From NCBI GenBank assembly GCA_002245855.1, contig NOUX01000006.1, positions 237,980 through 301,979 of the forward strand: a stretch of 64,000 nucleotides of DNA, read 5' to 3'. The stretch comes from Sphingobacterium cellulitidis (GTDB lineage: Bacteria > Bacteroidota > Bacteroidia > Sphingobacteriales > Sphingobacteriaceae). Both the position numbers and the translations under genes were made by a program. The notes below the pieces were generated by a model. The model saw nothing but the letters and a program-made list of their open reading frames with translations, did not search any database and had not been told where the DNA came from. Positions 56,048 through 64,000 of this stretch are shown here, in pieces; positions within the stretch are counted from its first letter, which is position 1, and each line of letters opens with the position of its first letter.

Positions 56048-57121
56048 TTAATATACCTTCACCATGTAGATATAGTCTTGCAACTTCTTGATCTGCTCGG
56101 TGCGAGGTAAATTTGATAGGCTATTTTTGTTGTTTAATATGATATTTCCTTTTAAGGATTCTTCTGGAATACGATTCAATGTTTCGATTAAGGCTTTTGT
56201 CTTGATCGCAAATGCAGCCCCATCAATTCCTTTTTGTTTACCTGAGATAATACCGATAATATTACCATTCTTATCTAATACCGGGCCACCACTGTTACCA
56301 GGGTTAACGGGTACTGAAATTTGATAGGCTGTCGTATCACCGCTATATCCTGTAGATGAACTCAAGTAGCCTTCGCCATAAACCGCCTCATCACGTGGGT
56401 AACCTATGGTATAAATACCTTCCCCTAAATCCATATTCTGTCTTCTGAAAGTGTATGGAATATTACCCGATTGTGAAGCAAAACTGGAATCCGAAATATG
56501 TAGAATCGCTAAATCCTTCTCCGGATCCACATGGATAACGGTAGCTTTATAAGAATTACCTTTATTGTTTTGTAAATGGATCGAATCTGCTCCACTAACT
56601 ACGTGAAAGTTCGTTACAACATAGCCGTCTTTGGTCAACATAAAGCCGGTTGCACCAAACTGTAATGGGTCTTGTGCTGGTGTGCTTTCCTTATTGATAT
56701 TGCGAATGGCAGTATGATGTGCATTAACATTGCGTTTTACGTTGTTTATCTCTCTTTTAAGAGCGCTATAGTCCGAACTCGTCCTACGCAAGGTCGAGAA
56801 ATATCCCGTTGAATACAGCGTCGCTAAAGAAGAAAGAACGGCTACCGCTGCCGCAGCAACAGCATTGATCTTTAATTTCTTCCATAAACGGATAATCATC
56901 GCCTCAGATGGTTGCTCATCCATAGCCTGTTCCAATTGATGCTTAAATTCAGCCCGAGATTCATGACGCTTCATGGTATCCACAAACTCAGCATGCGACA
57001 AAAATTGTGCATTTAATTCTTGGTCTTGCTCACATAATAACTCAAAGGATGTGCGTTCTTCCAAACTCATCTCCCCGTTTAAATAGCGATCTGCCAATTC
57101 AAAAAATTCTTGCTGTCTCAT
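56048..57121 (-). CDS. Anti-sigma-like membrane protein with a periplasmic trypsin-like protease domain
   Basis: A 357-residue fusion. Residues 1-80 resemble the cytoplasmic anti-sigma domain of Bacteroidota (LADRYLNGEMSLEERTSFEL, FVDTMKRH). A single transmembrane segment lies at about 85-104. Residues 115-145 could form a coiled coil. From about 150 on there is a trypsin/HtrA-like domain with an intact triad: H173 (TNFHVV), D203 (EKDLAIL) and S277 (NPGNSGGP). No PDZ domain follows. The sigma factor gene lies 11 bases upstream. I infer that the protease domain senses or processes an envelope signal and controls sigma release, but it could equally be a membrane-tethered protease whose N-terminus only binds sigma. 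Confidence 0.8.
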   Translation of the reverse strand: MRQQEFFELADRYLNGEMSLEERTSFELLCEQDQELNAQFLSHAEFVDTMKRHESRAEFKHQLEQAMDEQPSEAMIIRLWKKLKINAVAAAAVAVLSSLATLYSTGYFSTLRRTSSDYSALKREINNVKRNVNAHHTAIRNINKESTPAQDPLQFGATGFMLTKDGYVVTNFHVVSGADSIHLQNNKGNSYKATVIHVDPEKDLAILHISDSSFASQSGNIPYTFRRQNMDLGEGIYTIGYPRDEAVYGEGYLSSSTGYSGDTTAYQISVPVNPGNSGGPVLDKNGNIIGIISGKQKGIDGAAFAIKTKALIETLNRIPEESLKGNIILNNKNSLSNLPRTEQIKKLQDYIYMVKVY

Positions 57122-57132
57122 GTCAACTTCTA

Positions 57133-57717
57133 CTAATCAGATTTTTGATCAAAAAATAGCTTTTTCAATCGTTGTAAACATTTATATTTCTGAGTCTTCG
57201 CGTTATCAGTATTCGTATAACCAAACTTCTCACAGATTTCATTCATCGACTTATTACGTATGTAAAAATCTTTAAGGATGGTTTGACAGGGTTCCCCAAG
57301 TTGATGCATTGCTGAATCCATCTTGGAAAACTCATCCTCCTTATCTAAATGAACTTGGATATCACTCTCCACATCCGCTATTTCCAATCCGTCAGAGTCC
57401 GATGTTCCTAAGCTGTTCTCCCTTTTGTTTAGCTGCTTTAACCACAACCGCCTACAAACGGCATATAAGAACGTACTTATTTTACTGCTGAGCTCGAAAT
57501 TCTCATGAGTAACTTTGTCATATAAAACCATAACAGCCTCCTGAAAAATATCCTTAGCCTCCTCTTCTCGCCCCTGATTGCCAGTGATCAGATGGGATAC
57601 CGAAGGATAACAGGTCTTATAGATGTAGGATATCGCTGTATTGTCTCCGTTGCGTAAACCTTCCAGTAATTCCTTGTCCTCCCGGCCTTTTGGTAATATT
57701 TGCCTTATTTTACTCAC
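57133..57717 (-). CDS. ECF-type sigma-70 family RNA polymerase sigma factor
   Basis: A 194-residue sigma factor. Region 2 includes the REEEAKDIFQEAVMVLYDKV segment, and region 4 includes QLGEPCQTILKDFYIRNKSMNEICEKFGYTN. Between them lies a linker of about 50 residues. The start codon is GTG (57717), with no better ATG nearby. It heads a two-gene operon with the anti-sigma/protease fusion. It probably directs an envelope-related regulon; its target promoters are not identified. Confidence 0.88.
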   Translation of the reverse strand: MSKIRQILPKGREDKELLEGLRNGDNTAISYIYKTCYPSVSHLITGNQGREEEAKDIFQEAVMVLYDKVTHENFELSSKISTFLYAVCRRLWLKQLNKRENSLGTSDSDGLEIADVESDIQVHLDKEDEFSKMDSAMHQLGEPCQTILKDFYIRNKSMNEICEKFGYTNTDNAKTQKYKCLQRLKKLFFDQKSD

Positions 57718-57880
57718 TTATTAATACCCTAATTTTCAAATAGTAACCCAAGAATTGTTAAAATTTTTCTTATTTGTGATTTCGATTCCAAACGTAAGAG
57801 AATTTTTATGGAATATCAATCCATTTTCTAATCTATTGAAATATTTTAAAATCTACCTCTACTAGTCAACCCCTATAAAT

Positions 57881-57907
57881 AAAAAACACCTTCCTACTGG
57901 AGGGTGT
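57881..57907 (-). terminator. Terminator of the DUF4870 gene
   Basis: ACACCTTCC (57886-57894) and GGAGGGTGT (57899-57907) pair with one wobble; the minus strand continues into a T-rich tract. Confidence 0.7.
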
Positions 57908-57932
57908 CCTTGGTCACTGTAATCCGAAATTA

Positions 57933-58292
57933 TCAAATCCCAGAAAATAGATTGTTGTAGTATTCCCCTAAAAATGGTACTGGCTTCTTATTCCCATTGG
58001 CTGCATTGATAATCCCAATGATCCACAATATAGCCATCCCAATAACGACAACAAGTGATAAAACCCATCCTATAAATGGGATATATCGAAATAATCCAGC
58101 AACAAATAAGGTCAAGAATATCCCCAAGGATTGACGGATATGAAATGTTGCAAAATCATTCCGCTTTTCATTATTCAATACAAAGGCAATTATGAGACCA
58201 ATGATTGTTAAATACGCAATAATAGCAATGTTTTTTCCATCATTAATACTGCCATTATCGCCATTTTCAATAGGAGTGTGTGAGTTTTCCAT
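57933..58292 (-). CDS. DUF4870 membrane protein
   Basis: A 119-residue protein with three hydrophobic segments (about 24-40, 56-72, 76-95) and the DUF4870 pattern (FHIRQSLGIFLT, NAANGNKKPVPFLG). The N-terminal 20 residues are acidic and Asn/Gly-rich. The function of the family is unknown. Confidence 0.85.
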   Translation of the reverse strand: MENSHTPIENGDNGSINDGKNIAIIAYLTIIGLIIAFVLNNEKRNDFATFHIRQSLGIFLTLFVAGLFRYIPFIGWVLSLVVVIGMAILWIIGIINAANGNKKPVPFLGEYYNNLFSGI

Positions 58293-58455
58293 AAAATAGA
58301 GGTTATAATTTATACTAAAAATAATATAATTATTCTAATTTTCGCTAATTCTTCCTTTTACAATATTTTTTCGGTTTTCATTGAATAAACCTTCACCCCC
58401 TTAATTTGCTATTTGTTTTTGGAAACAAAATCCGCTTTAAGACTGTTTCATCCTT

Positions 58456-58463
58456 AAAGGAGG
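58456..58463 (+). promoter_or_regulatory. Strong Shine-Dalgarno sequence
   Basis: AAAGGAGG lies 10 bases before the ATG at 58474. Most other genes in this window lack such a site, as is usual in Bacteroidota, so this helps to fix the start and suggests a different translation mode. Confidence 0.7.
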
Positions 58464-58473
58464 AAAGATATTT

Positions 58474-58701
58474 ATGGAAGAAAAAATTGTCCGTTATAAC
58501 CATCCGAATGGTGAAATCACCGTTTTATGGAGACCTAAGAAATGCATCCATTCCGCAGTTTGTATCAATACCTTGCCAAAGGTATATGACCCTGCTGACC
58601 GACCTTGGGTTAAACCTGAGTTCGCTACAACCCAAGAACTCATCAATCAAATTGATAGATGCCCTTCCGGTGCGCTACAATATGAATTGCATCAAAAATA
58701 A
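58474..58701 (+). CDS. Small (4Fe-4S)-binding protein (Fer4_19 type)
   Basis: A 75-residue protein of the divergent mono-cluster ferredoxin family (Fer4_19). Candidate ligands are C24 and C30 in WRPKKCIHSAVC and C63 in DRCPSGAL. Family members are often annotated as iron-sulfur proteins of unknown partner. The strong ribosome-binding site supports this frame over the longer frame that starts at 58406. Confidence 0.82.
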   Translation: MEEKIVRYNHPNGEITVLWRPKKCIHSAVCINTLPKVYDPADRPWVKPEFATTQELINQIDRCPSGALQYELHQK

Positions 58702-58710
58702 TAAAGCATA

Positions 58711-58750
58711 AAAAAACCCTTGAAAAATATTTTTCAAGGGTTTAATCTTT
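58711..58750. terminator. Bidirectional terminator before tRNA-Asp
   Basis: AAACCCTTGAAAAAT (58714-58728) and ATTTTTCAAGGGTTT (58729-58743) form a perfect 15-bp palindrome between the ferredoxin-like gene and the minus-strand tRNA. Confidence 0.85.
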
Positions 58751-58752
58751 TT

Positions 58753-58829
58753 TGGCGGTCTGGACGGGACTCGAACCCGCGACCCCATGCGTGACAGGCA
58801 TGTATTCTAACCAGCTGAACTACCAGACC
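58753..58829 (-). tRNA. tRNA-Asp (anticodon GUC)
   Basis: The reverse complement folds as 74 bases plus encoded CCA. The acceptor stem is GGTCTGG/CCAGACC with discriminator G, as expected for Asp. The anticodon loop CTGTCAC gives GUC, and the T arm is GCGGG-TTCGAGT-CCCGT. Confidence 0.94.
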
Positions 58830-58902
58830 TTTTCCCTTCTTTTTAGAAGGTGTGCAAATATAGTGTTTATTTCTATATTCGCTAATATATTTTTGAAAAA
58901 TC

Positions 58903-59976
58903 TTACTCTACAGTGCCTTCTTTCATCTTTTCCGCATTCTCCGCAAATTGCAATGCGTCTATAATGTCCTGAATATCACCATCCATAATCGCAGGAAGAT
59001 TATACATCGTCAATCCGATGCGGTGCTCCGTAACACGACCTTGTGGATAATTATAGGTACGAATTTTCGCCGAACGGTCTCCCGTTGATACCATCGTCTT
59101 ACGTTTTGCAGCAACATCCCCATGCTTTTTCTGAACCTCTAACTCATATAGCTTGTTTCGAAGCATCTCCATCGCTAACTCACGGTTCGCTAATTGAGAA
59201 CGCTCAACCTGACAAACCACTACAATGCCCGATGGCTTATGCGTCAATTGAACCTTAGTCTCTACCTTGTTCACGTTCTGACCACCTGCACCACCAGATC
59301 TCGAAGTCTGCATCTCGATATCGCCTGGGTTTAATTCAACATCTACTTCCTCCGCCTCTGGTAATACCGCTACCGAAGCCGCTGAGGTGTGAACTCGACC
59401 TTGTGTCTCTGTATCTGGAACCCGTTGTACACGGTGAACCCCTGACTCATACTTTAATTGACCATAAACATCCTCACCAATAACCTTTAAAATTACCTCT
59501 TTATAGCCTCCTGATGTACCTTCAGTAACGTCCATAACCTCATTTCTCCAACCCTTGGTCTCAAAGAAGCGGGTGTACATACGGTATAAATCCCCAGCAA
59601 ATAATGCTGCCTCATCTCCACCAGTTCCTCCACGGATCTCAATTATTGCATTCTTAGCATCTTCAGGATCCTTAGGAATAAGCATCAATCGAATCTCTTC
59701 CTCCTTTTCTTCCTTCTCGGTATATAAAATATCCAACTCCTCCTTCGCCATCTCTCGCAATTCCTGATCCTTCTCATTGGCAAGGATATCCTTATTGGTA
59801 TCTATATTACTGACCATATTTTTGTAAATATGGTATTGTTCTACAATTTTGCCCAAGTCTTTATATTCCTTGTTCAATTTTGCAAAACGTTTCATGTCGC
59901 TGATGGTATCTGGATTACTTAACTCTCTTTCAACCTCTTCCCAGCGCTCTTTTATGGCTTGTAGTTTCTCTAACAT
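58903..59976 (-). CDS. prfA: Peptide chain release factor 1
   Basis: A 357-residue class I release factor with the GGQ motif ([20 protein letters not shown]) that triggers peptidyl-tRNA hydrolysis. RF1-type features include [22 protein letters not shown] and [18 protein letters not shown]. It reads UAA and UAG stops. The tRNA-Asp gene lies downstream. Confidence 0.96.
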   Translation of the reverse strand: MLEKLQAIKERWEEVERELSNPDTISDMKRFAKLNKEYKDLGKIVEQYHIYKNMVSNIDTNKDILANEKDQELREMAKEELDILYTEKEEKEEEIRLMLIPKDPEDAKNAIIEIRGGTGGDEAALFAGDLYRMYTRFFETKGWRNEVMDVTEGTSGGYKEVILKVIGEDVYGQLKYESGVHRVQRVPDTETQGRVHTSAASVAVLPEAEEVDVELNPGDIEMQTSRSGGAGGQNVNKVETKVQLTHKPSGIVVVCQVERSQLANRELAMEMLRNKLYELEVQKKHGDVAAKRKTMVSTGDRSAKIRTYNYPQGRVTEHRIGLTMYNLPAIMDGDIQDIIDALQFAENAEKMKEGTVE

Positions 59977-60066
59977 AAATTACATCTTGTTTACTGTAGG
60001 GCATAAGTCGCCCAGTCACAGTAATTAATCGACAAAAATAAAGATTTTTATGCGCTTTTAAAGATA

Positions 60067-60396
60067 CTAATGCGAAGAAACTGCTTTTAATCCGACAATT
60101 GACCCAATTAAAGTGATAATAAAGAAGATACGCCAAAAATCTGTCGGTTCTTTGAAAAAGAAAATACCCATTAAAACGGTTCCAACAGCCCCAATTCCTG
60201 ACCAAACTGCATAGGCCGTACCTAATGGTAGTGTACTGGTCGCTTTGATCAATAACCCCATACTAATCGTTACGCTGATTAAGAATCCTAGATACCAAAG
60301 GTACATTTCCATTCCCGTAGCGTCTTTCGCACGTCCAATACAGTAGGTAAAGGCAACCTCAAATAAACCACCAATTACTAATATTATCCAATTCAT
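60067..60396 (-). CDS. SMR-family transporter (SugE/Gdx-like)
   Basis: A 109-residue four-helix membrane protein of the small multidrug resistance family. The essential membrane Glu is E13 (GGLFEVAF), and GTAYAVWSGIGAVGT is closest to the SugE/Gdx guanidinium exporters. No guanidine riboswitch is apparent in the 70 bases upstream. It lies downstream of the Crp-like gene on the same strand and may be under its control. Confidence 0.88.
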   Translation of the reverse strand: MNWIILVIGGLFEVAFTYCIGRAKDATGMEMYLWYLGFLISVTISMGLLIKATSTLPLGTAYAVWSGIGAVGTVLMGIFFFKEPTDFWRIFFIITLIGSIVGLKAVSSH

Positions 60397-60466
60397 TATG
60401 ATTAATTTTTTAAAGGCACAAAGGTCTAGCTTATTTTAACAACTCCTTTTTACAATTGTTAAAAAT

Positions 60467-61030
60467 TTACTTTTTTATCCCCCGAATCCGGCTCAATGTG
60501 ACTTGAGAAATCCCTAAATAGGAGGCTATATACCCCAACTTGATTCGGTTCGTGATATTTGGAGCCTTTTTTAATAGCTCCTCATAACTCTCATGGGATG
60601 ACTTGAACAAACGTAGCATTAATCGCTCCTCAATCTTCAAGGCCTCCAACTCCGCTAATCGTCGACCCCAATTGCTGATCATCGTATGACTTTCATATAA
60701 AGCCAATAACTTTAAGGTATGAATCCGGTAAACACTGGATTTTTCTAAGGTTTGGATGGTTTCGTAGCCCGGTTTTTGATGAATATAGCTGTTCAAGGAT
60801 ATTAAAACCTCCCCGGGAAATGTAAATCCTAAAATGATCTCCTTCTCCTCTTTATGGTAATAGATCCTACAGATTCCTTCTTTCTGGAAATATATGTAGG
60901 GACTCGTTTTATCGGAATAAATTAAAGTGTGGTTCTTCGGAACTTCAATAAGCTCTGTGATGCCTTCCAATAAGGAAAATTGGTCATCGTTTAAAGGTTG
61001 GATAGAATTGGCTATTTCTCTGAATTCCAT
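60467..61030 (-). CDS. Crp/Fnr-family transcriptional regulator
   Basis: A 187-residue regulator. An N-terminal cyclic nucleotide-binding-like beta barrel (HTLIYSDKTSPYIYFQKEGICRIYY) is followed by a dimer helix and a C-terminal helix-turn-helix (LGYIASYLGISQVTLSRIRG). There is no Fnr-type Cys cluster. It overlaps lpxH by 19 bases. Its effector is unknown. Confidence 0.9.
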   Translation of the reverse strand: MEFREIANSIQPLNDDQFSLLEGITELIEVPKNHTLIYSDKTSPYIYFQKEGICRIYYHKEEKEIILGFTFPGEVLISLNSYIHQKPGYETIQTLEKSSVYRIHTLKLLALYESHTMISNWGRRLAELEALKIEERLMLRLFKSSHESYEELLKKAPNITNRIKLGYIASYLGISQVTLSRIRGIKK

Positions 61031-61767
61031 TTTTCAAGTTTAACTTCTTGACCATCCCATACGGCATAGGTATGGTAATTGATCCATTCTCCCAAATTGA
61101 TGATACGACAATTATCTTTTAATTGAACATCATAAGGCAAATGCCGGTGTCCAAAAATAAAATAATCGTAATGCTTCTTTTCCAGGACTTCCTTAGCATA
61201 CACGATGAGCCATTCGTTTTCCTCTCCTAAAAATTGCTCCTCCGCATTATTGGAAATCCGACTATGTTTTGACCATCTTTGGGCAATGCCAATCCCTAAA
61301 TTTGGATGTAACCGCGCAAATAACCATTGGCAGAACGAACTCCGGAAGATCTTTTTTAAGAACTTATATTTAGCATCCCCTGGACCAAGACCATCGCCAT
61401 GATGGATATAGAAACTCTTCCCATTTAATTCCAGGACTTTCTCATTTGAAATGATTTCCGCTTTTAATTCCTCCTGCAAATACCCAAACATCCACATGTC
61501 ATGGTTGCCCTTAAATAAGGTTATCTTTATGCCTAAATCAGCTAATTCTGCTAGTTTCCCTAAAAATCGGATATAACCCTTCGGAACTACCGTACTGTAT
61601 TCAAACCAAAAGTCAAAAATATCCCCAACTAAATATAACTCCGCAGCATCCTTTTTGATATAGTCCAACCATGAAATAATATGTTGTTCCCTATACCTGG
61701 ATTGATCCATCGGATAGGAACCTAAGTGGAAATCGGATGCAAAATATATTTTGTTGCCTGGGCTCAT
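61012..61767 (-). CDS. lpxH: UDP-2,3-diacylglucosamine diphosphatase, LpxH type
   Basis: A 251-residue calcineurin-like metallophosphoesterase. The metal motifs are SDFHLGS, GDIFDFWFEY, GNHDMWMFG, HHGDGLGPGD and FGHRHLP. In lipid A synthesis it turns UDP-2,3-diacylglucosamine into lipid X. The length matches the Bacteroidota homologues. It is the first gene of a three-gene minus-strand run with the Crp-like regulator and the SMR transporter, and divergent from the prolyl oligopeptidase gene. Confidence 0.9.
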   Translation of the reverse strand: MSPGNKIYFASDFHLGSYPMDQSRYREQHIISWLDYIKKDAAELYLVGDIFDFWFEYSTVVPKGYIRFLGKLAELADLGIKITLFKGNHDMWMFGYLQEELKAEIISNEKVLELNGKSFYIHHGDGLGPGDAKYKFLKKIFRSSFCQWLFARLHPNLGIGIAQRWSKHSRISNNAEEQFLGEENEWLIVYAKEVLEKKHYDYFIFGHRHLPYDVQLKDNCRIINLGEWINYHTYAVWDGQEVKLEKWNSEK

Positions 61768-61864
61768 TCAGGTCAAAACTAGCATAATAATTACGGATTA
61801 TCAAGATGTTCCCTCCAAGCAAATTATTTCATTAGTTTTGTAATAGGACTAATAGTATAAACAA

Positions 61865-64000
61865 ATGATGAAATATGTAAGTATTGGCTTGCTCGCAGTC
61901 GGACTGACCGCATGTCAACATGAAAATGTTATTGATTCTAAAGCAGATATTAGCGTGAAACCTTATCCAAAAAGCACTAAAATTGAACAAAAAGACAATT
62001 TCTTCGGAACTGATGTCGAAGACCCGTATCGTTGGCTTGAAGATGACCTTTCTTCTGAAACCAAAAATTGGGTAACCGCCGAAAATGAAGTGACCGAAGA
62101 TTACCTCAGCCAGATCCCTTTCCGAGAAAATATCCGAAAACGCCTCGAACATCTTTGGAACTATGAAAAGGTCTCTGCTCCTTTTAAAGAAGGTGATTAT
62201 ATCTATTTCTATAAAAATGACGGACTCCAAAATCAAAGTGTTCTCTATCGTAAAAAAGGGGAGGACGGAAAAGAAGAAGTGTTCTTAGACCCTAATAAAT
62301 TATCTTCCGATGGTACAACCTCTTTGGCAGGACTATCCTTTAGTAAAGATGGATCTTTACTGGCCTATCAAATCTCAGAAGGTGGCTCCGACTGGACTAA
62401 AGTCATTATCCTAAAGGCAGAGGACAAATCAATCGTTGGTGATACCCTTATGAATGTTAAATTCAGCGGGATGTCTTGGCGTGGAAATGAGGGTATTTAT
62501 TATAGTTCTTATGATAAACCGAAGGAAGGATCTGCCTTGTCTGCTATGACGGATCAGCATAAACTATTCTTCCATAAATTGAATACAGCTCAAAATACGG
62601 ATGAATTGATCTTTGGAGGGCCTCAAAAGCCAAGAAGATATATTAGCGCTGGCTTGACTGAAGATGAACGTTTCTTAATTGTGACGGCAGCTAATTCGAC
62701 CTCCGGGAATGAGCTTTATATTAAAGACCTTTCAAACCCGCAGTCGGCATTTATTACCATGGTAGATAATATGGATAAAAACCATTATGTATTGGATAAT
62801 GATGCTGATAGGCTAATTGTATATACCGAATTGGATGCACCAAACGGAAGAATCGTTGAAACCAACATTGCAAAACCTACCGTAGATACCTGGAAGGATG
62901 TGATCCCTGAAACGGAACAAGTATTGAGTCCTTCATTAGGCGGTGGAAAAATCTTTGCGACTTATTTGAAGGATGCAACTTCACAGGTAAAACAATATGA
63001 TCGCAACGGAAAATTTGAACATGAAATCGAATTGCCAGGAGTAGGTTCTGCCGGTGGGTTTGGAGCTAAAAAAGATGAAAAGGAATTGTACTATTCCTTC
63101 ACCAATTATGTCAACCCGGGAACCATATACAAATATGATATCGCTTCAGGTAAATCGGAAATCTACAGAAAACCCGAGGTACAATTTGATCCGACCAAAT
63201 ATGAATCCAAACAGGTATTCTATACTTCCAAAGATGGAACGAAGGTCCCTATGATCATCACTTATAAAAAGGGAATCAAACTAGATGGAACAAATCCTAC
63301 CATGTTGTATGGTTATGGAGGTTTTAATATTTCGTTGACCCCATCTTTCAGTGTTAGCAATGTCATTCTCCTTGAACAAGGCGGTGTATATGCTGTAGCT
63401 AATTTGCGTGGAGGTGGTGAATATGGCGAAAATTGGCACTTGGCTGGAACAAAATTGAAAAAACAGAATGTATTCGATGACTTCATCGCTGCTGCTGAGT
63501 ACTTGATCAGCGAAAAATATACCTCTTCTGATAAGCTTGCAATTTCTGGTGGATCTAATGGTGGTTTATTGGTGGGAGCTTGTATGACCCAAAGACCAGA
63601 ACTTTATAAAGTAGCTTTCCCTGCTGTCGGTGTTTTGGACATGTTACGTTATCATAAATTTACTGCTGGTGCTGGTTGGGCTTTTGATTATGGTACAGCA
63701 GACGATAATGCTGAAATGTTTAATTACCTTTTGAAATATTCGCCTTATCATGCCTTAAAACCAGGAGTGGATTATCCAGCAACCATGGTTTCTACTGCTG
63801 ATCACGACGATAGGGTAGTACCTGCCCATTCATTCAAATTTGCAGCTAGGTTGCAAGAATATAATAAAGGGACCAACCCAGTTCTGATTAGAATTGATAC
63901 CAAAGCTGGACACGGTGCCGGAAAATCAACTGCAATGGTCATTGCTGAACAAACTGATAAATGGGCTTTTATGTTCCAAAACATGAAACTTGGATATAAA
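61865..64000 (+). CDS. Prolyl oligopeptidase lipoprotein (S9A), truncated at the window edge
   Basis: An open frame of 712 codons runs from tandem ATGs (61865, 61868) to the window end. The signal peptide ends in a lipobox (GLTAC), so it is an exported lipoprotein. An N-terminal beta-propeller begins with DPYRWLEDD, and an alpha/beta-hydrolase domain follows with Ser564 in GGSNGG, the Asp in the HDDRVV segment (about 648) and His683 in AGHGAG. These match the S9A catalytic triad. It cleaves short peptides after proline in the periplasm. By comparison with the family the stop should lie only a few codons past 64000. Confidence 0.93.
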   Translation, partial: MMKYVSIGLLAVGLTACQHENVIDSKADISVKPYPKSTKIEQKDNFFGTDVEDPYRWLEDDLSSETKNWVTAENEVTEDYLSQIPFRENIRKRLEHLWNYEKVSAPFKEGDYIYFYKNDGLQNQSVLYRKKGEDGKEEVFLDPNKLSSDGTTSLAGLSFSKDGSLLAYQISEGGSDWTKVIILKAEDKSIVGDTLMNVKFSGMSWRGNEGIYYSSYDKPKEGSALSAMTDQHKLFFHKLNTAQNTDELIFGGPQKPRRYISAGLTEDERFLIVTAANSTSGNELYIKDLSNPQSAFITMVDNMDKNHYVLDNDADRLIVYTELDAPNGRIVETNIAKPTVDTWKDVIPETEQVLSPSLGGGKIFATYLKDATSQVKQYDRNGKFEHEIELPGVGSAGGFGAKKDEKELYYSFTNYVNPGTIYKYDIASGKSEIYRKPEVQFDPTKYESKQVFYTSKDGTKVPMIITYKKGIKLDGTNPTMLYGYGGFNISLTPSFSVSNVILLEQGGVYAVANLRGGGEYGENWHLAGTKLKKQNVFDDFIAAAEYLISEKYTSSDKLAISGGSNGGLLVGACMTQRPELYKVAFPAVGVLDMLRYHKFTAGAGWAFDYGTADDNAEMFNYLLKYSPYHALKPGVDYPATMVSTADHDDRVVPAHSFKFAARLQEYNKGTNPVLIRIDTKAGHGAGKSTAMVIAEQTDKWAFMFQNMKLGYK

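Noticed and set aside
58406-58711. A 101-residue plus-strand frame overlapping the small iron-sulfur protein gene.
   Set aside because: The other frame from 58474 has a strong ribosome-binding site and the ferredoxin-like Cys pattern.
61832-62236. A 134-residue minus-strand frame.
   Set aside because: It is antisense to the start of the prolyl oligopeptidase gene, which has a clear lipoprotein signal and propeller start.
1-64000. CRISPR arrays, insertion sequences, prophage genes and riboswitches.
   Set aside because: No regularly spaced repeats, transposase, phage structural genes or recognisable riboswitch cores were seen on either strand.

Overview
The window comes from a low-GC member of the Bacteroidota, most likely Sphingobacteriaceae (Sphingobacterium/Pedobacter-like). 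The evidence is two tandem SusC/SusD pairs, lipoproteins of the Bacteroidota type, a FucP/GluP-family sugar transporter, a signal peptidase I with an extra N-terminal membrane domain, AT-rich leaders that mostly lack Shine-Dalgarno sequences, and promoters resembling the Bacteroidota -33/-7 type. I see no insertion sequence, prophage or CRISPR array, so this looks like ordinary chromosome with one catabolic operon at its left edge.

Region 1-10.1 kb is one tight plus-strand operon, entered part-way. It holds the tail of a probable flavin reductase, a fused FAD monooxygenase/OYE reductase of the anthraniloyl-CoA (2-aminobenzoyl-CoA) monooxygenase type, a RutA-like luciferase-family monooxygenase, a cyclase-family metal hydrolase with the motif shared by isatin hydrolases, an IorA/IorB-like 2-oxoacid:ferredoxin oxidoreductase pair, a phytoene-desaturase-like FAD enzyme and a hotdog thioesterase. 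The simplest reading is degradation of an indole-type compound: oxidised indole, then isatin, then isatinate (2-aminophenylglyoxylate), then oxidative decarboxylation straight to anthraniloyl-CoA, then dearomatisation. The substrate and step order are inference. This is the most interesting part of the window.

Region 10.1-13 kb carries a GIY-YIG-family protein with a changed core motif, two tandem tRNA-Val genes, a small conserved protein, a DUF1080 lipoprotein and an FMN reductase. Region 13-20 kb is core chromosome: parA-parB, a DUF5683 protein, dapB, lepB, pdxJ and a CdaA-type diadenylate cyclase. At 19.6-23.5 kb a DUF1338 (2-oxoadipate dioxygenase/decarboxylase type) gene lies 3 bp before a YdiJ-type D-2-hydroxyglutarate dehydrogenase gene. 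Together they could carry 2-oxoadipate to 2-oxoglutarate, the end of a lysine catabolic route.

Region 23.5-43.4 kb has a DUF2911 protein, a sugar permease, an overlapping thioesterase-DinB-histidine kinase operon, gltX, a sugar isomerase-like lipoprotein, two unknown proteins, a SNF2 helicase, dapF, an HtrA protease, a run of small housekeeping genes (LMW-PTP, PPIase, xthA) and proBA. Region 43.7-53.5 kb is two adjacent SusCD outer-membrane uptake systems with matching promoters and terminators but no degradative enzyme beside them.

Region 53.6-64 kb has an acyl-CoA dehydrogenase, a 1-Cys peroxiredoxin, a sigma factor paired with an unusual anti-sigma/trypsin-like fusion, a DUF4870 protein, a small iron-sulfur protein, tRNA-Asp, prfA, an SMR transporter, a Crp-family regulator, lpxH, and a prolyl oligopeptidase that runs off the right edge.
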